From: Thermoanaerobaculia bacterium | Lineage (GTDB): Bacteria > Acidobacteriota > Thermoanaerobaculia > Multivoradales > JAHEKO01 | Assembly (NCBI GenBank): GCA_945787635.1 | Contig: CALZIK010000073.1 | Coordinates: forward strand, 1-41,014 | Direction: 5' to 3' | Length of the DNA: 41,014 nt | In this document: piece after piece, positions 24,234 through 34,109 of the stretch | Layout: every line of letters starts with the position of its first letter | How positions within the stretch are numbered: position 1 is the stretch's first letter | Notes under the pieces: model-generated | The model's database searches: none | What the model was told of the DNA's origin: nothing | The model's input: the letters and a program-made list of their open reading frames with translations, nothing else | Translations under genes and position numbers: made by a program

Positions 24234-25451
24234 TCACACCGCGACCGCTTCGCTAGCCAGCACGCTCTCGAGACGCTCGAGCGCCCAGTCGAGCTCGTCC
24301 TTGGTGATCGTCAACGGCGGGGCGAGGCGGATGACGTGCTGGTGTGTTTCCTTGCACAGCAGGCCGTCGCGCATGAGTTGCTCGCAGAATCGCCGCGCGC
24401 CACCGGCTTCCTTGTGAAGCTCGATGCCTACCCAAAGACCGCGACCGCGAATCTCCTTGATGTGCGGCGAGTCGAGCCCCGACAGCCTCTCGATGAGGTA
24501 GCCGCCGAGCTTAGCGGAGTTCTCGACCATGCCCTCATTCACCAGGACCTCGAGGGCGGTGCGGGCGACCGCTGCGGCGACCGGGTTGCCACCGTAGGTC
24601 GAGCCGTGATCACCTGGGCGAAAGACCTTCATGACCTCGGCGTCGGCGAGAAGCGCCGAGACCGGGTACATGCCGCCGGAGAGGGCCTTGCCGATCGTCA
24701 CCATGTCGGGCCGCACGCCTTCGTGCTCGAACGCGAACATCTTGCCGGTCCTGCCCAGCCCGGACTGGATCTCATCGGCGATGAGTAAGGCGTTGTGCTC
24801 GTCGCAGAGCTCACGCAGCGTACGGAAGTAGCCGGCGGGCGGGATGATGATGCCTCCCTCACCCTGGATCGGCTCGATGAGGATCGCGACCACGTTCGGG
24901 TTCATCGCCGCCCGGACCGCCTCGGCATCGCCGTAGGGCAAGAGTGTGAAACCCGGCGTGAACGGACCGAAGCCGGCTCTGTACTGGGGTTCAGAGGAGA
25001 AACCGACGATCGTGGTGGTGCGACCGTGGAAGTTGTCGGAAAAGACCAGGATCTCGGCTTTGCCGTCGGCGACACCCTTGGTCTCGTAGCCCCACTTTCG
25101 AGCGGCCTTGATCGCCGTCTCCACCGCTTCGGCGCCGGTGTTCATCGGCAGCACCTTCTGGTAGCCGGACAGGTCGCTCAGGTCCTTGCAGAAAGGTCCG
25201 AGCTGATCGTTGCGGAAGGCTCGCGAGGTCAGAGCCAGCGTGCGGCTTTGGTTGACCAGGGCGGCCACGATCAGCGGATGGCAATGGCCTTGGTTGACGG
25301 CGGAGTACGAGGCCAGAAAGTCCATGTACTTTTTGCCCTCGACATCCCAAACCCAGATGCCCTCGCCGCGCGAGAGTACGACGTCGAGCGGGTGGTAGTT
25401 GTTGGCGCTGTAGGTGTTTTCGAGCTCGATCAAGGCTCTTGCGTCGTTCAT
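24234..25451 (-). CDS. rocD: Ornithine aminotransferase
   Basis: 405-residue PLP enzyme of class III. It converts ornithine and 2-oxoglutarate to glutamate semialdehyde (spontaneously pyrroline-5-carboxylate) and glutamate. Seen: the N-terminal NYHPLDVVL and FLASYSAVNQGHCHP segments typical of this subgroup, the PLP-aspartate motif LLIADEIQSGLGRTGK, and the Schiff-base Lys255 in TIGKALSGG. Length matches the family. The ATG at 25451 has GGGAG about 8 bases upstream; the longer frame to 25637 runs into the promoter region of the divergent gene. The proC gene at 10934-11743 can take the product to proline, so together they give an ornithine-to-proline route, or ornithine breakdown. Confidence 0.94.
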   Translation of the reverse strand: MNDARALIELENTYSANNYHPLDVVLSRGEGIWVWDVEGKKYMDFLASYSAVNQGHCHPLIVAALVNQSRTLALTSRAFRNDQLGPFCKDLSDLSGYQKVLPMNTGAEAVETAIKAARKWGYETKGVADGKAEILVFSDNFHGRTTTIVGFSSEPQYRAGFGPFTPGFTLLPYGDAEAVRAAMNPNVVAILIEPIQGEGGIIIPPAGYFRTLRELCDEHNALLIADEIQSGLGRTGKMFAFEHEGVRPDMVTIGKALSGGMYPVSALLADAEVMKVFRPGDHGSTYGGNPVAAAVARTALEVLVNEGMVENSAKLGGYLIERLSGLDSPHIKEIRGRGLWVGIELHKEAGGARRFCEQLMRDGLLCKETHQHVIRLAPPLTITKDELDWALERLESVLASEAVAV

Positions 25452-25581
25452 CGCTATGACTCCCGTAGAATGCGCGTTTTTTAGCACAGAACGTCGATCG
25501 AGGGTAGCGAGTGGATGCCTCGCTCGAGCGGTCGCCGCGGATCTCCCTGTGGTAGATAGGAGTTGTTTCAGGAGGAGTTGC

Positions 25582-26418
25582 ATGACCGACCACAGCAGCA
25601 CATCGCGCAATGACGACGCCGACCGCTTGTGGGGCAAGGTCGCTAGGCGCCCTGACGAAGGTCATCTGTTGCGCGGACCCGAGCGACGCAGCTCGGAGCT
25701 GGCGCGAGCACTCAGGATCTTTCTTGAGTGTCTGAAGGGCTTTCGCGCGCTGCACTTCATCGGTCCTTGTGTCACGGTGTTCGGATCCGCCCGCTTCAAA
25801 GAGGACAACCGCTACTACCAGATGGCGCGGGAAGTCGGCGAGCTTCTGGCCAGACGCGGTTTCGCGATTATGACCGGCGGTGGACCCGGCATCATGGAGG
25901 CGGCCAACCGCGGTGCCAAAGACGGCGGCGGACTCTCGGTCGGCTGCAACATCGAGCTGCCCCATGAACAGAGCTGCAACCCGTATCTCGACCGTTGGGT
26001 GGACTTTCGCTATTTCTTCGTGCGCAAGGTCATGCTGGTCAAGTACTCCTACGCGTTCGTGCTCATGCCCGGCGGCTTCGGCACGATGGACGAGATTTTC
26101 GAGACCGCGACGCTCATTCAGACCGGCAAGATCGAGAGGTTTCCGTTGGTGCTCATGGGTTCGGACTACTGGAGTGATCTGGTCGATTTCATGAAGCGGA
26201 GGATGGTCGCCGGTGGGACGATCGCGGCCAGTGACGTCGACCGGTTTCTGATCACCGATTCGCCCGAGGCAGCGGCAAAGCACATCCATCAAGTCGGCGT
26301 GGAGCGATTCGGGCTGGTGCGGCGACGACAGCCAAGGCCCCGCTGGGTACTGGGAGAGAAATCGCTGGGCGAGTCGGAGGCTTGGGAGCAAGCCCTCGAG
26401 GCCCGCAGCCGTGAGTAG
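25582..26418 (+). CDS. LOG-family (lysine decarboxylase-like) protein
   Basis: 278-residue protein of the LOG/TIGR00730 family. Members are phosphoribohydrolases that release bases from nucleoside monophosphates (cytokinin-activating in plants and some bacteria), although many carry the historical label of lysine decarboxylase. Seen: VFGSAR at about 66-71, GGGPGIMEAANRGA at about 99-112 and the signature PGGFGTMDEIFE at about 161-172. The N-terminal 50 residues and a basic C-terminal tail extend the core. GGAGGAG lies 5-11 bases before the ATG at 25582. The EamA transporter gene overlaps its end by 8 bases, suggesting a shared transcript. Real substrate unknown. Confidence 0.9.
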   Translation: MTDHSSTSRNDDADRLWGKVARRPDEGHLLRGPERRSSELARALRIFLECLKGFRALHFIGPCVTVFGSARFKEDNRYYQMAREVGELLARRGFAIMTGGGPGIMEAANRGAKDGGGLSVGCNIELPHEQSCNPYLDRWVDFRYFFVRKVMLVKYSYAFVLMPGGFGTMDEIFETATLIQTGKIERFPLVLMGSDYWSDLVDFMKRRMVAGGTIAASDVDRFLITDSPEAAAKHIHQVGVERFGLVRRRQPRPRWVLGEKSLGESEAWEQALEARSRE

Positions 26419-27295
26419 CGCGGTGGGACCTGGACTGGCGCGACTCCAGGTCGTGGGCGCAGCGGTGCTGTTTTCGACCGGAGGCGCGGCGGTCAAGGCG
26501 ACGGAGCTCGACGGCTGGCAGGTCGCCGGGCTGCGGGCAGGAATCGCTGCGCTCTTTCTGGTGCTCGCAGCGCCGGTGGCGCGGCGCGGCTGGAGCCTGC
26601 GCCAAGTACCGATCTCTCTGGCTTTCGGGGCGGCCCTCCTGCTTTTCGTTCTGGCCAACAAGCTGACCACGGCGGCCAACACGATCTTCCTGGTTTCCGC
26701 CTCCCCCCTCTACGTGCTGCTGCTCTCTCCGTGGCTGTTGCAGGAGCACTTGCGCCGTCGCGAAGTCGTCATGCTGGTTCTGATCGCGGCCGGGATGGGG
26801 TTGTTTCTCCTCGCTCCGGAGGCGTCGCAGGCGACCGCTCCGGAGCCCGCAACGGGCAACTGGCTGGCGGTCGCGTCGGGTCTGGCGTGGGCGCTGACCG
26901 TCATCGGAATTCGCTTTCTGAGCCGAGAGCGTCCGGATGGGGTCGGGACGCCCGGCGGCGGCTCGATGCCGGCGGTCGTGCTCGGCAATGCTCTGGTTTT
27001 CGCCGTATGCCTGCCCAGAATCGCCGAGCTTTCGGCGATGACGTCCAAGGACGCGCTGGTGCTTCTCTTTCTGGGGGTCATTCAGATCGGTGTCGCCTAC
27101 ATGCTCCTCACCGCGGCCATGAGGCGACTTCCAGCCATCGAGGCTTCCCTGCTGCTCATGGCCGAGCCCGTGTTGAGCCCGATCTGGGCTTGGTGGCTGC
27201 ACGGTGAAGCGGTCGCGGCGTTGGCGCTGGCCGGGGGCGCGCTGATTCTGGCGGCGACCGCGCTCCCCGCGGTCTACGAGGCCTGGCGCCCGTAG
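26411..27295 (+). CDS. EamA/DMT-family transporter
   Basis: 294-residue membrane protein with about ten helices in two repeated halves, the hallmark of EamA drug/metabolite exporters (first half about 10-135, second about 155-290). Seen: AAVLFSTGGAAVK at the start of helix 1, and AEPVLSPIWAWWLHGE in the second half, typical of the EamA signature. The GTG start at 26411 overlaps the LOG stop codon region by 8 bases, so translation is coupled. The 3' end overlaps the convergent acyltransferase gene by 22 bases. The substrate cannot be told; exporters of this family move amino acids and other small metabolites. Confidence 0.9.
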   Translation: MSSAVGPGLARLQVVGAAVLFSTGGAAVKATELDGWQVAGLRAGIAALFLVLAAPVARRGWSLRQVPISLAFGAALLLFVLANKLTTAANTIFLVSASPLYVLLLSPWLLQEHLRRREVVMLVLIAAGMGLFLLAPEASQATAPEPATGNWLAVASGLAWALTVIGIRFLSRERPDGVGTPGGGSMPAVVLGNALVFAVCLPRIAELSAMTSKDALVLLFLGVIQIGVAYMLLTAAMRRLPAIEASLLLMAEPVLSPIWAWWLHGEAVAALALAGGALILAATALPAVYEAWRP

Positions 27296-27990
27296 GTCAG
27301 GGCCTCGAGTCGGCCGCTGTGGAGGTCTCGCCGGGCGTCCAGGTCGGTGCGGACCGCGTGGCGGAAGCCCTCTTCGCCCGCCGAGGCCTGCATCTGGCTC
27401 CGGTACTCCTCGATATCGACGAACTCGAGGGCCATGCGGATGGTTTTGAACGGCCGGGGCAGAATCTGGCCGGGCGCTTGGACGTGATGCAGGCCGCCGG
27501 AGTAGGCGATCAGCATGCGGCCCGAGGGCACGGCCTCCAGAACGTCTGCGATCCCGCCGCGCGCCGACATCGGTCGCCCATGCTTGTCGAGCCCGTTGGC
27601 GCGCTTCATCCGCCCCTCGGGAAAGATGATCACCATCGAGTCCGGCGCGAGCCGGTCGATGACGGCTTGCCAGGTATGGTCGGGCTCACGGGTGATCGCG
27701 ATCATGTGGGGCGCCAGGAACCTCAAGAAGCGGCCGTAGATGGGCCTCGAGATGGTGATGTCGGCGACCGGCACATGGCCCCGGGTGGCGATTCGCTGGA
27801 GGAAGTGGTCGGGCAGCGCCCCCGAAAACAGCCATTCATACAGGCTCGTATGATTCATCACCGTCACGATCCGCAGATCTTCCCAAGGCGGCGCGGGCAC
27901 CTCGTTCATCCAGTCGAACTCGAATCGGTAAAAGACGCGGCTGAAGAGCTTGAGCAGCCGCAAGACGTTCGTGCGAATGAAGTTCTGCAC
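27274..27990 (-). CDS. PlsC-like 1-acyl-glycerol-3-phosphate acyltransferase family protein
   Basis: 238-residue acyltransferase-like protein that probably moves an acyl chain onto a lysophospholipid or related acceptor at the membrane. Block I reads NHTSLYE, with His47 and Glu52, so the usual HX4D is HX4E. Block III is present as FPEGR at 123-127. A hydrophobic-amphipathic N-terminus (RTNVLRLLKLFSRVFYRF) may rest on the membrane. The start is GTG at 27990. It overlaps the convergent EamA gene by 22 bases. The Asp-to-Glu change keeps the charge but lengthens the side chain; activity is plausible but not certain. Confidence 0.85.
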   Translation of the reverse strand: MQNFIRTNVLRLLKLFSRVFYRFEFDWMNEVPAPPWEDLRIVTVMNHTSLYEWLFSGALPDHFLQRIATRGHVPVADITISRPIYGRFLRFLAPHMIAITREPDHTWQAVIDRLAPDSMVIIFPEGRMKRANGLDKHGRPMSARGGIADVLEAVPSGRMLIAYSGGLHHVQAPGQILPRPFKTIRMALEFVDIEEYRSQMQASAGEEGFRHAVRTDLDARRDLHSGRLEALTYGRQAS

Positions 27991-28102
27991 CTTGCCTACC
28001 TTGGAAAACTGTCAGCGTCGCCGGCGCCGGCGCCACTCTCAGGGATGACACGATTGTCTCATAGCACGGTAGCCGGGAGTCCCTTACGGTAGGATGCCCG
28101 GC

Positions 28103-28891
28103 ATGTCGAAAATGATTGATCTATCAGGGAAAAACGCTTTGGTGATGGGAGTTACCAACAAGCGGAGCCTGGGCTGGGCGATCGCGTCTCAGCTTCACGA
28201 GGCGGGCGCGAACCTGGCCTTCAGCTATCAGGGTGAGCGCTTGCGCGGGGAGGTCGAAAAGCTCACCGCGAACTGGCCGGAAACGCCGCTCTTTGAATGC
28301 GACGTGACCCGTGACGCCGAGCTCGAGAAGCTGTTTTCGGACCTTTCGCAGGCTTGGGACGGCATCGACGCTCTGGTCCATGCGATCGCGTTTGCTCCGC
28401 GACCCGCGATGGAAGGTCGCTATCTCGACACGACCCGGGAGGACTGGATGACCGCGCTCGAGGTGTCGGCGTTTTCCCTGGTCGCGGCGGCGCACCACGC
28501 CGAGCCGCTGCTTCGGGAGGGAGCGGCAATCGCGACACTCACCTACCATGCCGCCGAGCGAGTGGTGCCCAAGTACAACGTGATGGCGATCGCCAAGAGC
28601 GCTCTCGAATCGAGCGTTCGCTATTTGGCGTACGAGCTGGGAGAGAAGGGCGTCCGAGTGAACGGCATCTCGGCCGGGCCGGTGAAAACCGTCGCCGCCC
28701 GCAGCATCCCCGGGTTCACCACGATGTACCGGCAGTTCGAGAAGGTCGCGCCACTCAAGCGTAACGTGACCCATGAAGAAGTGGGCGAGCTCGGCTTGTT
28801 CTTGCTGTCGCCGATGGCGTCTGGGATCACCGGCGAGGTCGTCTACGTTGACGCCGGGTATCACATCATGGGCATGGAGCTTCCGGACTAG
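28103..28891 (+). CDS. fabI: Enoyl-[acyl-carrier-protein] reductase FabI
   Basis: 262-residue short-chain reductase, the same length as typical FabI. It catalyses the last reduction of each fatty acid elongation round, NAD(P)H-dependent reduction of trans-2-enoyl-ACP. Seen: the FabI-type nucleotide loop GVTNKRSLGWAIA at 16-28, CDVTRDAEL for cofactor binding, the catalytic Tyr148 and Tyr158-x6-Lys165 pair (YNVMAIAK), and the substrate loop SAGPVKTVAA. The ATG at 28103 is chosen because the purine-rich AGGA lies about 8 bases before it; an ATG at 28094 sits on top of that signal. It is the only fatty-acid-synthesis gene in the window besides the nearby acyltransferase. FabI is the known triclosan target class. 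Confidence 0.95.
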   Translation: MSKMIDLSGKNALVMGVTNKRSLGWAIASQLHEAGANLAFSYQGERLRGEVEKLTANWPETPLFECDVTRDAELEKLFSDLSQAWDGIDALVHAIAFAPRPAMEGRYLDTTREDWMTALEVSAFSLVAAAHHAEPLLREGAAIATLTYHAAERVVPKYNVMAIAKSALESSVRYLAYELGEKGVRVNGISAGPVKTVAARSIPGFTTMYRQFEKVAPLKRNVTHEEVGELGLFLLSPMASGITGEVVYVDAGYHIMGMELPD

Positions 28892-29155
28892 GCAGCGCGG
28901 CTCGCGTCCGCGAGGCGGTCGGCCAGAGGCGAGCTGCCGCTCGGGCGGCCGCCCATCGAGACGGCGGTACCCGCCGGAAGCCTTCGCTTCGAGGGACCGT
29001 AGCGGTTCGTCTCGGCCAGGGAAAGAGGCCGGGGAGAGCTGTCGGCAGGGGTCCTACAGGCAGTTCGGCGTCCCCTCGACAGACTTGACCGGCGCGACGG
29101 TCCACAATTCTGATGGAGGTAGAAACGAGAACTCAACCGCCTGTGGAGTGCAATC

Positions 29156-31186
29156 ATGACACCAAAGATCCAAGATCGAGATCTGACGATCCTTCTGATC
29201 GAGGACACTCCCGAGGATGCCGAGCGGGTCGAGACCTGCTTGAGCAACGGGCTGTCCAGAGGCTTCCTGGTTGATCGGACCCAGACCCTGAAAGCCTCGC
29301 TGTCCAACCTGGAGCGCTTCGACTATGACGTCGCCCTGGTGGATCTGTCGCTCCCCGACTGTGCCGGCCTGGCGATCGTGGAAGCCGTGCTCGAGGTGTC
29401 TCCCGAACTGCCGCTGATCGTTCTCACCAGCCTCGACGACGAGGATCTGGCGCTTCAGTGCATCGAAGCCGGCGCCCAGGACTATGTGATCAAGGGAGAC
29501 TGTGGAATCGAAGTCCTGGTCCGGTCTCTTCACTTCGCGATGCAGCGAAAGAACGCTCAGGAGGCTCTGCGCCAGAGCGAATTGAGATACCGATACCTCT
29601 TCGAGCAGAGCCTCGCCGGAGTCTATGTGACCGACCGCGTCGGCAGAGTGCTCGACTGCAATGGTGCCTTCGCCGAGACTCTGGGTGCTCGATCTCGGCG
29701 CGAGATCCTCGAGTTGCCGGCCAGGGACCTCTACTTCGATGCGGAGCAGGCCGCCCGACTGCGGCAAGCGCTCAGCGACGAAGGCGAGTTGCGCAACGAA
29801 GAGATCCAATTGCGGCGTGTTGACGGCGAGCCCGTACGGGTCCTGGCGAACATCGCTTTGATCGATGAAAAGGAAGGTCATGGGTCGGTCGTGCAAGGTA
29901 CGGTTCTCGACATCACCAAGCAACGTCGGTGGGAGCAGCGGATCCACAAGGCGCGACAGATGGAGGCGATCGGCCGGTTGGCCGGGGGCGTGGCTCATGA
30001 CTTCAACAACATCCTGACCTCGATCATCGGATACGCGGAGCTCAGTCTCGACGACACCGAATCCGGTAGCGGTCTGCACGGGAACCTCCTGGAGATTCAA
30101 GAAGCCGGCCGTCGCGCCGCCGTATTGACCCGGCAGCTTCTGGCCTTCAGCCGCCGACAAGTGCTGCGACCCAGCCGGCTCGATCTCAACGAGGTGGTGC
30201 GCGAGTTCGAGGGATTGATCAAGAGCTCGGTCGGCGAGGGAGTCGAGTTGGTATTGAGTCTCGACCCGGAGCTGAACGAAGTGGTGGCGGACCGGGGGCA
30301 ACTAGAGATGGTCCTGATGGATCTCGCGCTCAACTCTCGAGACGCCATGCCGGCAGGCGGCAGCCTGACGATCCTGACCGCGAATGTCGATCTCGACGCG
30401 ATCTTCGCCCACGAACATGCCGGCTCCAGTGTCGGCCCTCACGTGATGCTTTCGGTCGCGGATACCGGCTGTGGCATGGACGAGGACACCCGCAAGAATA
30501 TCTTTGAGCCGTTCTTTACAACCCAGAAGGCGAGTCGATCCGGTCTCGGTCTGGCGGCGGTCTACGGCGTCGTCAAGCAGAGCGGCGGTTACGTGCAGGT
30601 CGATAGCGAGGTCGGTGTAGGTTCGTCGTTTGACGTCTACCTGCCGAGAGCTGTCGGAGTCGGCACGGCGGCGACCGATGAGAGCGTATGTTCCGGCGCG
30701 GTCCCGGACGGTCGAAAGATTCTCGTCGCCGAAGACGACCGCGGTTTGCGGACGATGGCCGAGAAGGTTCTTTCGAGCCAGGGCTACGAGGTACTGACCG
30801 CGAGTGGCCCGGCGGAGGCACTGGCGATTAGGGAAGAGTCTCGCGAGTGCTTCGACCTGCTGATTACCGACCTGGTCATGCCGGGGATGAGCGGCCTGGA
30901 GTTGGCCAAGCGGCTGACTGAGCGCGATCCGGGGCTGCGAGTGCTGCTCATGTCGGGGTATCCGCGCGACCGACTCCTCGAAGAGGACCCCTTTGCCGCC
31001 CGGGCGGCCTTCATTGGCAAGCCGTTCAAACCCAGCGACCTCAGCAAGGAGGTCCGAATGGTGCTCGAGGTCGATCCGAGAGGCTCGAGCGCCTCGACTT
31101 GCAGGCTCGGCGGCCACGACATCGGCGAGCTCATTCCCCTGCCGGCGCTCGCGGCGGAGCAAGCCGTTGGGACGGGCGGCTCCTAG
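29156..31186 (+). CDS. Hybrid histidine kinase, REC-PAS-HisKA-HATPase-REC
   Basis: 676-residue cytosolic kinase with no membrane segments. Order: receiver at about 10-130 (Asp17, phosphoacceptor Asp63, Lys113 in VIKG), PAS at about 140-265, dimerisation helix with HDFNN and His281, ATPase at about 385-500 (N box NSRDAMP, G1 DTGCGMD, F box FEPFFTT, G2 GLGLAAVYG), and a C-terminal receiver at about 515-640 with Asp572 and Lys in FIGKPF. The N-terminal receiver suggests it takes input from another kinase; the PAS may sense a small ligand or redox state. GTGGAG lies 6-7 bases before the ATG. It opens a five-gene signalling run. The 264 bases after FabI hold no convincing gene; a possible -35 there has no good -10. 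Confidence 0.93.
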   Translation: MTPKIQDRDLTILLIEDTPEDAERVETCLSNGLSRGFLVDRTQTLKASLSNLERFDYDVALVDLSLPDCAGLAIVEAVLEVSPELPLIVLTSLDDEDLALQCIEAGAQDYVIKGDCGIEVLVRSLHFAMQRKNAQEALRQSELRYRYLFEQSLAGVYVTDRVGRVLDCNGAFAETLGARSRREILELPARDLYFDAEQAARLRQALSDEGELRNEEIQLRRVDGEPVRVLANIALIDEKEGHGSVVQGTVLDITKQRRWEQRIHKARQMEAIGRLAGGVAHDFNNILTSIIGYAELSLDDTESGSGLHGNLLEIQEAGRRAAVLTRQLLAFSRRQVLRPSRLDLNEVVREFEGLIKSSVGEGVELVLSLDPELNEVVADRGQLEMVLMDLALNSRDAMPAGGSLTILTANVDLDAIFAHEHAGSSVGPHVMLSVADTGCGMDEDTRKNIFEPFFTTQKASRSGLGLAAVYGVVKQSGGYVQVDSEVGVGSSFDVYLPRAVGVGTAATDESVCSGAVPDGRKILVAEDDRGLRTMAEKVLSSQGYEVLTASGPAEALAIREESRECFDLLITDLVMPGMSGLELAKRLTERDPGLRVLLMSGYPRDRLLEEDPFAARAAFIGKPFKPSDLSKEVRMVLEVDPRGSSASTCRLGGHDIGELIPLPALAAEQAVGTGGS

Positions 31187-31339
31187 CCGGCTGTCGCCGT
31201 GACGGTGGTCCACCACAAGAGGGGTGGGTGTCGTGATCCTCGGGAGACGCAACATACGTGTTGCTCCTACAAGCGGCGCGGACAAACAACGATGGTCGCG
31301 GCGCCTCGAGGCAGGCAGAATCGCGTAGGGAATGGATAA

Positions 31340-32395
31340 ATGTCCGCATTGAGGCTCGTCGATCCCGCGCCGGCAGGAGAGCGGCACCTCTGGAGAGCTA
31401 CCTCTCCGGAGCCCGACGATCAGCTGGAATACCTGATGACTACCACTCCCCGAGCCGCCGGGGAGGGGGTGATTCTGGTCATCGACGACTCCCTCGTCGC
31501 CCGAAGGTACCTCGAGTCGGTCCTGGTCAAGAGCGAAGTCTGCACCAAGGTCTACCTGGCGGACAGTGTAAAGAGAGGTTTTCAGGTGTTGCAGGCTCGG
31601 GAGATCGACCTCGTGCTTTGCGATCTCAACATGCCGGACATCAATGGGATCGAGTTCCTGCATTTGATGACCGCGGAGCATGGGGACGATCTGATTCCCG
31701 TGATCATGCTCACCGGCGAGGTCAGCGTCGAGGCGAAGGTGGAATGCCTGGAGTCGGGAGCCTCGGATTACCTGGTCAAACCCTTCGCGGAGGCGGAGCT
31801 GATCGCCCGGACCAGGGTTCATCTCCAGCTCAAGGCGCTTCAGGACGAGCTTCGCATCCGCAACCAGCAGCTCAAGCAGATCGCGTGTCTGGACTCGTTG
31901 ACCGGCATCTGCAATCGGCACTATTTCCTGCAGAGACTGGAGCACGAGCTCAACCGCGCCGGGCGTCGGCAGCTTCCGCTCAGTGTAGGCATGATCGATA
32001 TCGATCATTTCAAGAAGATCAACGATCAACATGGACACGTCTGTGGCGATCGCGCGCTGATTCAAACGGCCAGTCTGCTCAAGGCGGGCCTGCGCGACTA
32101 CGACCTGCTGGGTCGATACGGTGGCGAGGAGTTTGTTGCGGTCTTCACCGAAGCCGAGTCCGCCGTCGCCGTGGAGATCGCTGAGCGGTGCAGAATGCAG
32201 GTCGCCGCCAATCCGATGCAGATCGGCGACGCCCGGCTCGAGATCACGGTGAGCATCGGCGTGGCTTCGACCTCGGATCCCAGACCCGCCATGCTGCCGA
32301 AGCTCATTGCGAGCGCCGATGAGGCGCTCTATCTGGCCAAGAATCGCGGTCGCAACCGGGTTGTCTCGGCGAAGGCGTTGACATGGCCAGATTGA
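31340..32395 (+). CDS. Response regulator diguanylate cyclase, REC-GGDEF
   Basis: 351-residue protein that makes cyclic di-GMP from GTP when its receiver is phosphorylated. The N-terminal ~40 residues are flexible (a later Met near residue 33 is an alternative start). The receiver covers about 44-165 with Asp49/Asp50, phosphoacceptor Asp95 and Lys in YLVKPF. The GGDEF domain covers about 185-345, with the active-site motif GGEEF at 261-265 and an intact inhibitory I-site RDYD at 252-255, exactly five residues earlier, so product feedback inhibition is expected. Catalytic metal residues in DIDHFKKINDQHGH are present. It overlaps the following kinase gene by 13 bases, implying coupled expression with its likely partner. 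A small GCAACA-TACG-TGTTGC hairpin lies upstream at 31249-31264. Confidence 0.94.
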   Translation: MSALRLVDPAPAGERHLWRATSPEPDDQLEYLMTTTPRAAGEGVILVIDDSLVARRYLESVLVKSEVCTKVYLADSVKRGFQVLQAREIDLVLCDLNMPDINGIEFLHLMTAEHGDDLIPVIMLTGEVSVEAKVECLESGASDYLVKPFAEAELIARTRVHLQLKALQDELRIRNQQLKQIACLDSLTGICNRHYFLQRLEHELNRAGRRQLPLSVGMIDIDHFKKINDQHGHVCGDRALIQTASLLKAGLRDYDLLGRYGGEEFVAVFTEAESAVAVEIAERCRMQVAANPMQIGDARLEITVSIGVASTSDPRPAMLPKLIASADEALYLAKNRGRNRVVSAKALTWPD

Positions 32396-33999
32396 AGGTC
32401 GCGCTCGCAGGGCAACCCTTCGAGAACCCACCGTCCCACCGCCCAGGCGATCAGATCGATCTTCTGACGGATCAGCTCGAGACGGGAGACGAGAGCTTTC
32501 GAGCGCTCTTTGAGAGCGCTCCCGACGCGATCTTCGTGGAGAACATGAGCGGCGAAGTGCTCGATGTCAACCCGGCGGCGTGCCGGCTACATGGAATGGG
32601 TCGAGAGGAGTTGATCGGCCTGAATGTTACCGCTCTGGTGCCTCCCGATGCCAGGGCGGAGGCCGCCGCAAGCTTCGAGGCGGCCGCAGCCGGCCAGATC
32701 GTGCGGGTCGAGGCTCACAGTCTTACCAAGGACGGCAGGTCGGTTCCCGTCAGTGTGAGCGCCAGCCGGATCTACTATCGGGGGCAGCCCGCCCTGCTGG
32801 TTCACGTCAGAGACATGACCGACCAACGTCTGCTCGAGGACCAGCTAAGGCAATCACAGAAAATGGAAGCCATCGGACGGCTCGCAGGTGGCGTCGCCCA
32901 CGACTTCAACAACCTCTTGACCGCGATCCTGGGCTACACGGAGCTGAGCGCGTCGGCCGTGGGTGAAGAGCACGAGATCTACAAGGACCTCACGGAAGTG
33001 AGGAAGGCGGGCGAACAGGCCGCTAGCCTGACCCGGCAGCTACTCGCCTTTAGTCGTCAGCAGGTGCTCGAACCCAAGGTGAAAGACCTCAACGAGATCG
33101 TTATCGACGTGGAGAACATCTGCCGGCGTACGATTGGCGAAGACATCAGGCTCGTCACCCGCCTGGAGAAGGATCTCAAGCCAGTCAAGATCGACGAAGG
33201 TCAGTTGCAGCAGGTGATCTTGAATCTGGTGGTGAATTCGCGAGATGCCATGCCGGAGGGTGGCGAGATCGCGATCGAGACTGGCACAATTCTCGTCGAC
33301 GAGCATTTTCCGTCACAAGGGGTTCGAATCGAGGCGGGCGAGTATGTCTCGTTCTCGCTCAGGGATACCGGCTGCGGAATGACGTCGGAGATCAAGCAAC
33401 AGGTCTTCGACCCGTTCTTCACGACCAAGGATCCCGAAAAGGGGACCGGTCTCGGGCTTTCGACCGTTTATGGAATCGTCAAGCAAAGTGGCGGCTACAT
33501 CTTCATCGAAAGCCAGCCCGATGCGGGAACCACGATTCGGATTCTGCTGCCGCCGACCGAGGCAGACCCGCAGGTATCGGTCTCTTCCCCGGCTGTCTCG
33601 GAAGAGTCGGCGGGCAGCAAGACCATCCTCTTGACGGAGGACAATAAGGTCGTCCGTGAGCTTTCGACCCAGGTTCTCGAGGAGATGGGCTATCGAGTGC
33701 TTGCCGCGGAGACTGCGGAAGAAGGCCTGCGAATCAACCAGGCGTTCCAGGAGGAGATCGATCTCCTGGTGACCGATCTCGTGCTGACAGGAATGGACGG
33801 CCTGACGATGACGCGCGAGTTGCTGACGACCAGCCCGGGGACCAGGGTGCTGTTGATGTCCGGGCACACCCGACGGGCTCGCTTCGATCCCGAGCCCTTG
33901 CTGGAAGGCGTGGCCTTTCTCCAGAAGCCTTTTACGCCGGCCGGGCTCAAGAGCGCTGTCATCTCTGCCCTCCGGAAACCGGCTCCTTCCCTTCGCTGA
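32383..33999 (+). CDS. Hybrid histidine kinase, PAS-HisKA-HATPase-REC
   Basis: 538-residue cytosolic kinase. Order: PAS at about 35-150 ([16 protein letters not shown] start), dimerisation helix with HDFNN and His173, ATPase at about 275-395 ([32 protein letters not shown]), and receiver at about 412-530 with Asp465 and Lys in FLQKPF. It resembles the kinase at 29156-31186 but lacks the N-terminal receiver, so the pair may come from an old duplication with domain gain or loss. Its start lies 13 bases inside the end of the GGDEF gene. The likely targets are the receivers encoded on both sides. No transmembrane segment, so the signal is intracellular. Confidence 0.93.
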   Translation: MARLKVALAGQPFENPPSHRPGDQIDLLTDQLETGDESFRALFESAPDAIFVENMSGEVLDVNPAACRLHGMGREELIGLNVTALVPPDARAEAAASFEAAAAGQIVRVEAHSLTKDGRSVPVSVSASRIYYRGQPALLVHVRDMTDQRLLEDQLRQSQKMEAIGRLAGGVAHDFNNLLTAILGYTELSASAVGEEHEIYKDLTEVRKAGEQAASLTRQLLAFSRQQVLEPKVKDLNEIVIDVENICRRTIGEDIRLVTRLEKDLKPVKIDEGQLQQVILNLVVNSRDAMPEGGEIAIETGTILVDEHFPSQGVRIEAGEYVSFSLRDTGCGMTSEIKQQVFDPFFTTKDPEKGTGLGLSTVYGIVKQSGGYIFIESQPDAGTTIRILLPPTEADPQVSVSSPAVSEESAGSKTILLTEDNKVVRELSTQVLEEMGYRVLAAETAEEGLRINQAFQEEIDLLVTDLVLTGMDGLTMTRELLTTSPGTRVLLMSGHTRRARFDPEPLLEGVAFLQKPFTPAGLKSAVISALRKPAPSLR

Positions 34000-34109
34000 C
34001 GCGGAGCGCCAGTATTCGGTACGCGCCCAAACTCGGCGGTCCACTGAGCTGTCTGTCGAGTTGAGCCGAGATCGACTAGAAAGATGTCAGATTCCGGGGG
34101 TAGTCGGAA

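Noticed and set aside
28888-29105. Minus-strand open frames between FabI and the kinase gene
   Set aside because: They overlap the FabI or kinase ends, lack a ribosome binding site and show no motif. The gap holds only a 6-bp CTCGCG/CGCGAG hairpin at 28901-28914.
29085-29113. TTGACC with TTCTGA 17 bases later, upstream of the first kinase
   Set aside because: The -10 element matches the consensus poorly, so it is not listed as a promoter.
29054-32431. Two long minus-strand open frames opposite the kinase and GGDEF genes
   Set aside because: They are antisense to complete REC, PAS, HisKA, HATPase and GGDEF motifs and show no domain of their own.
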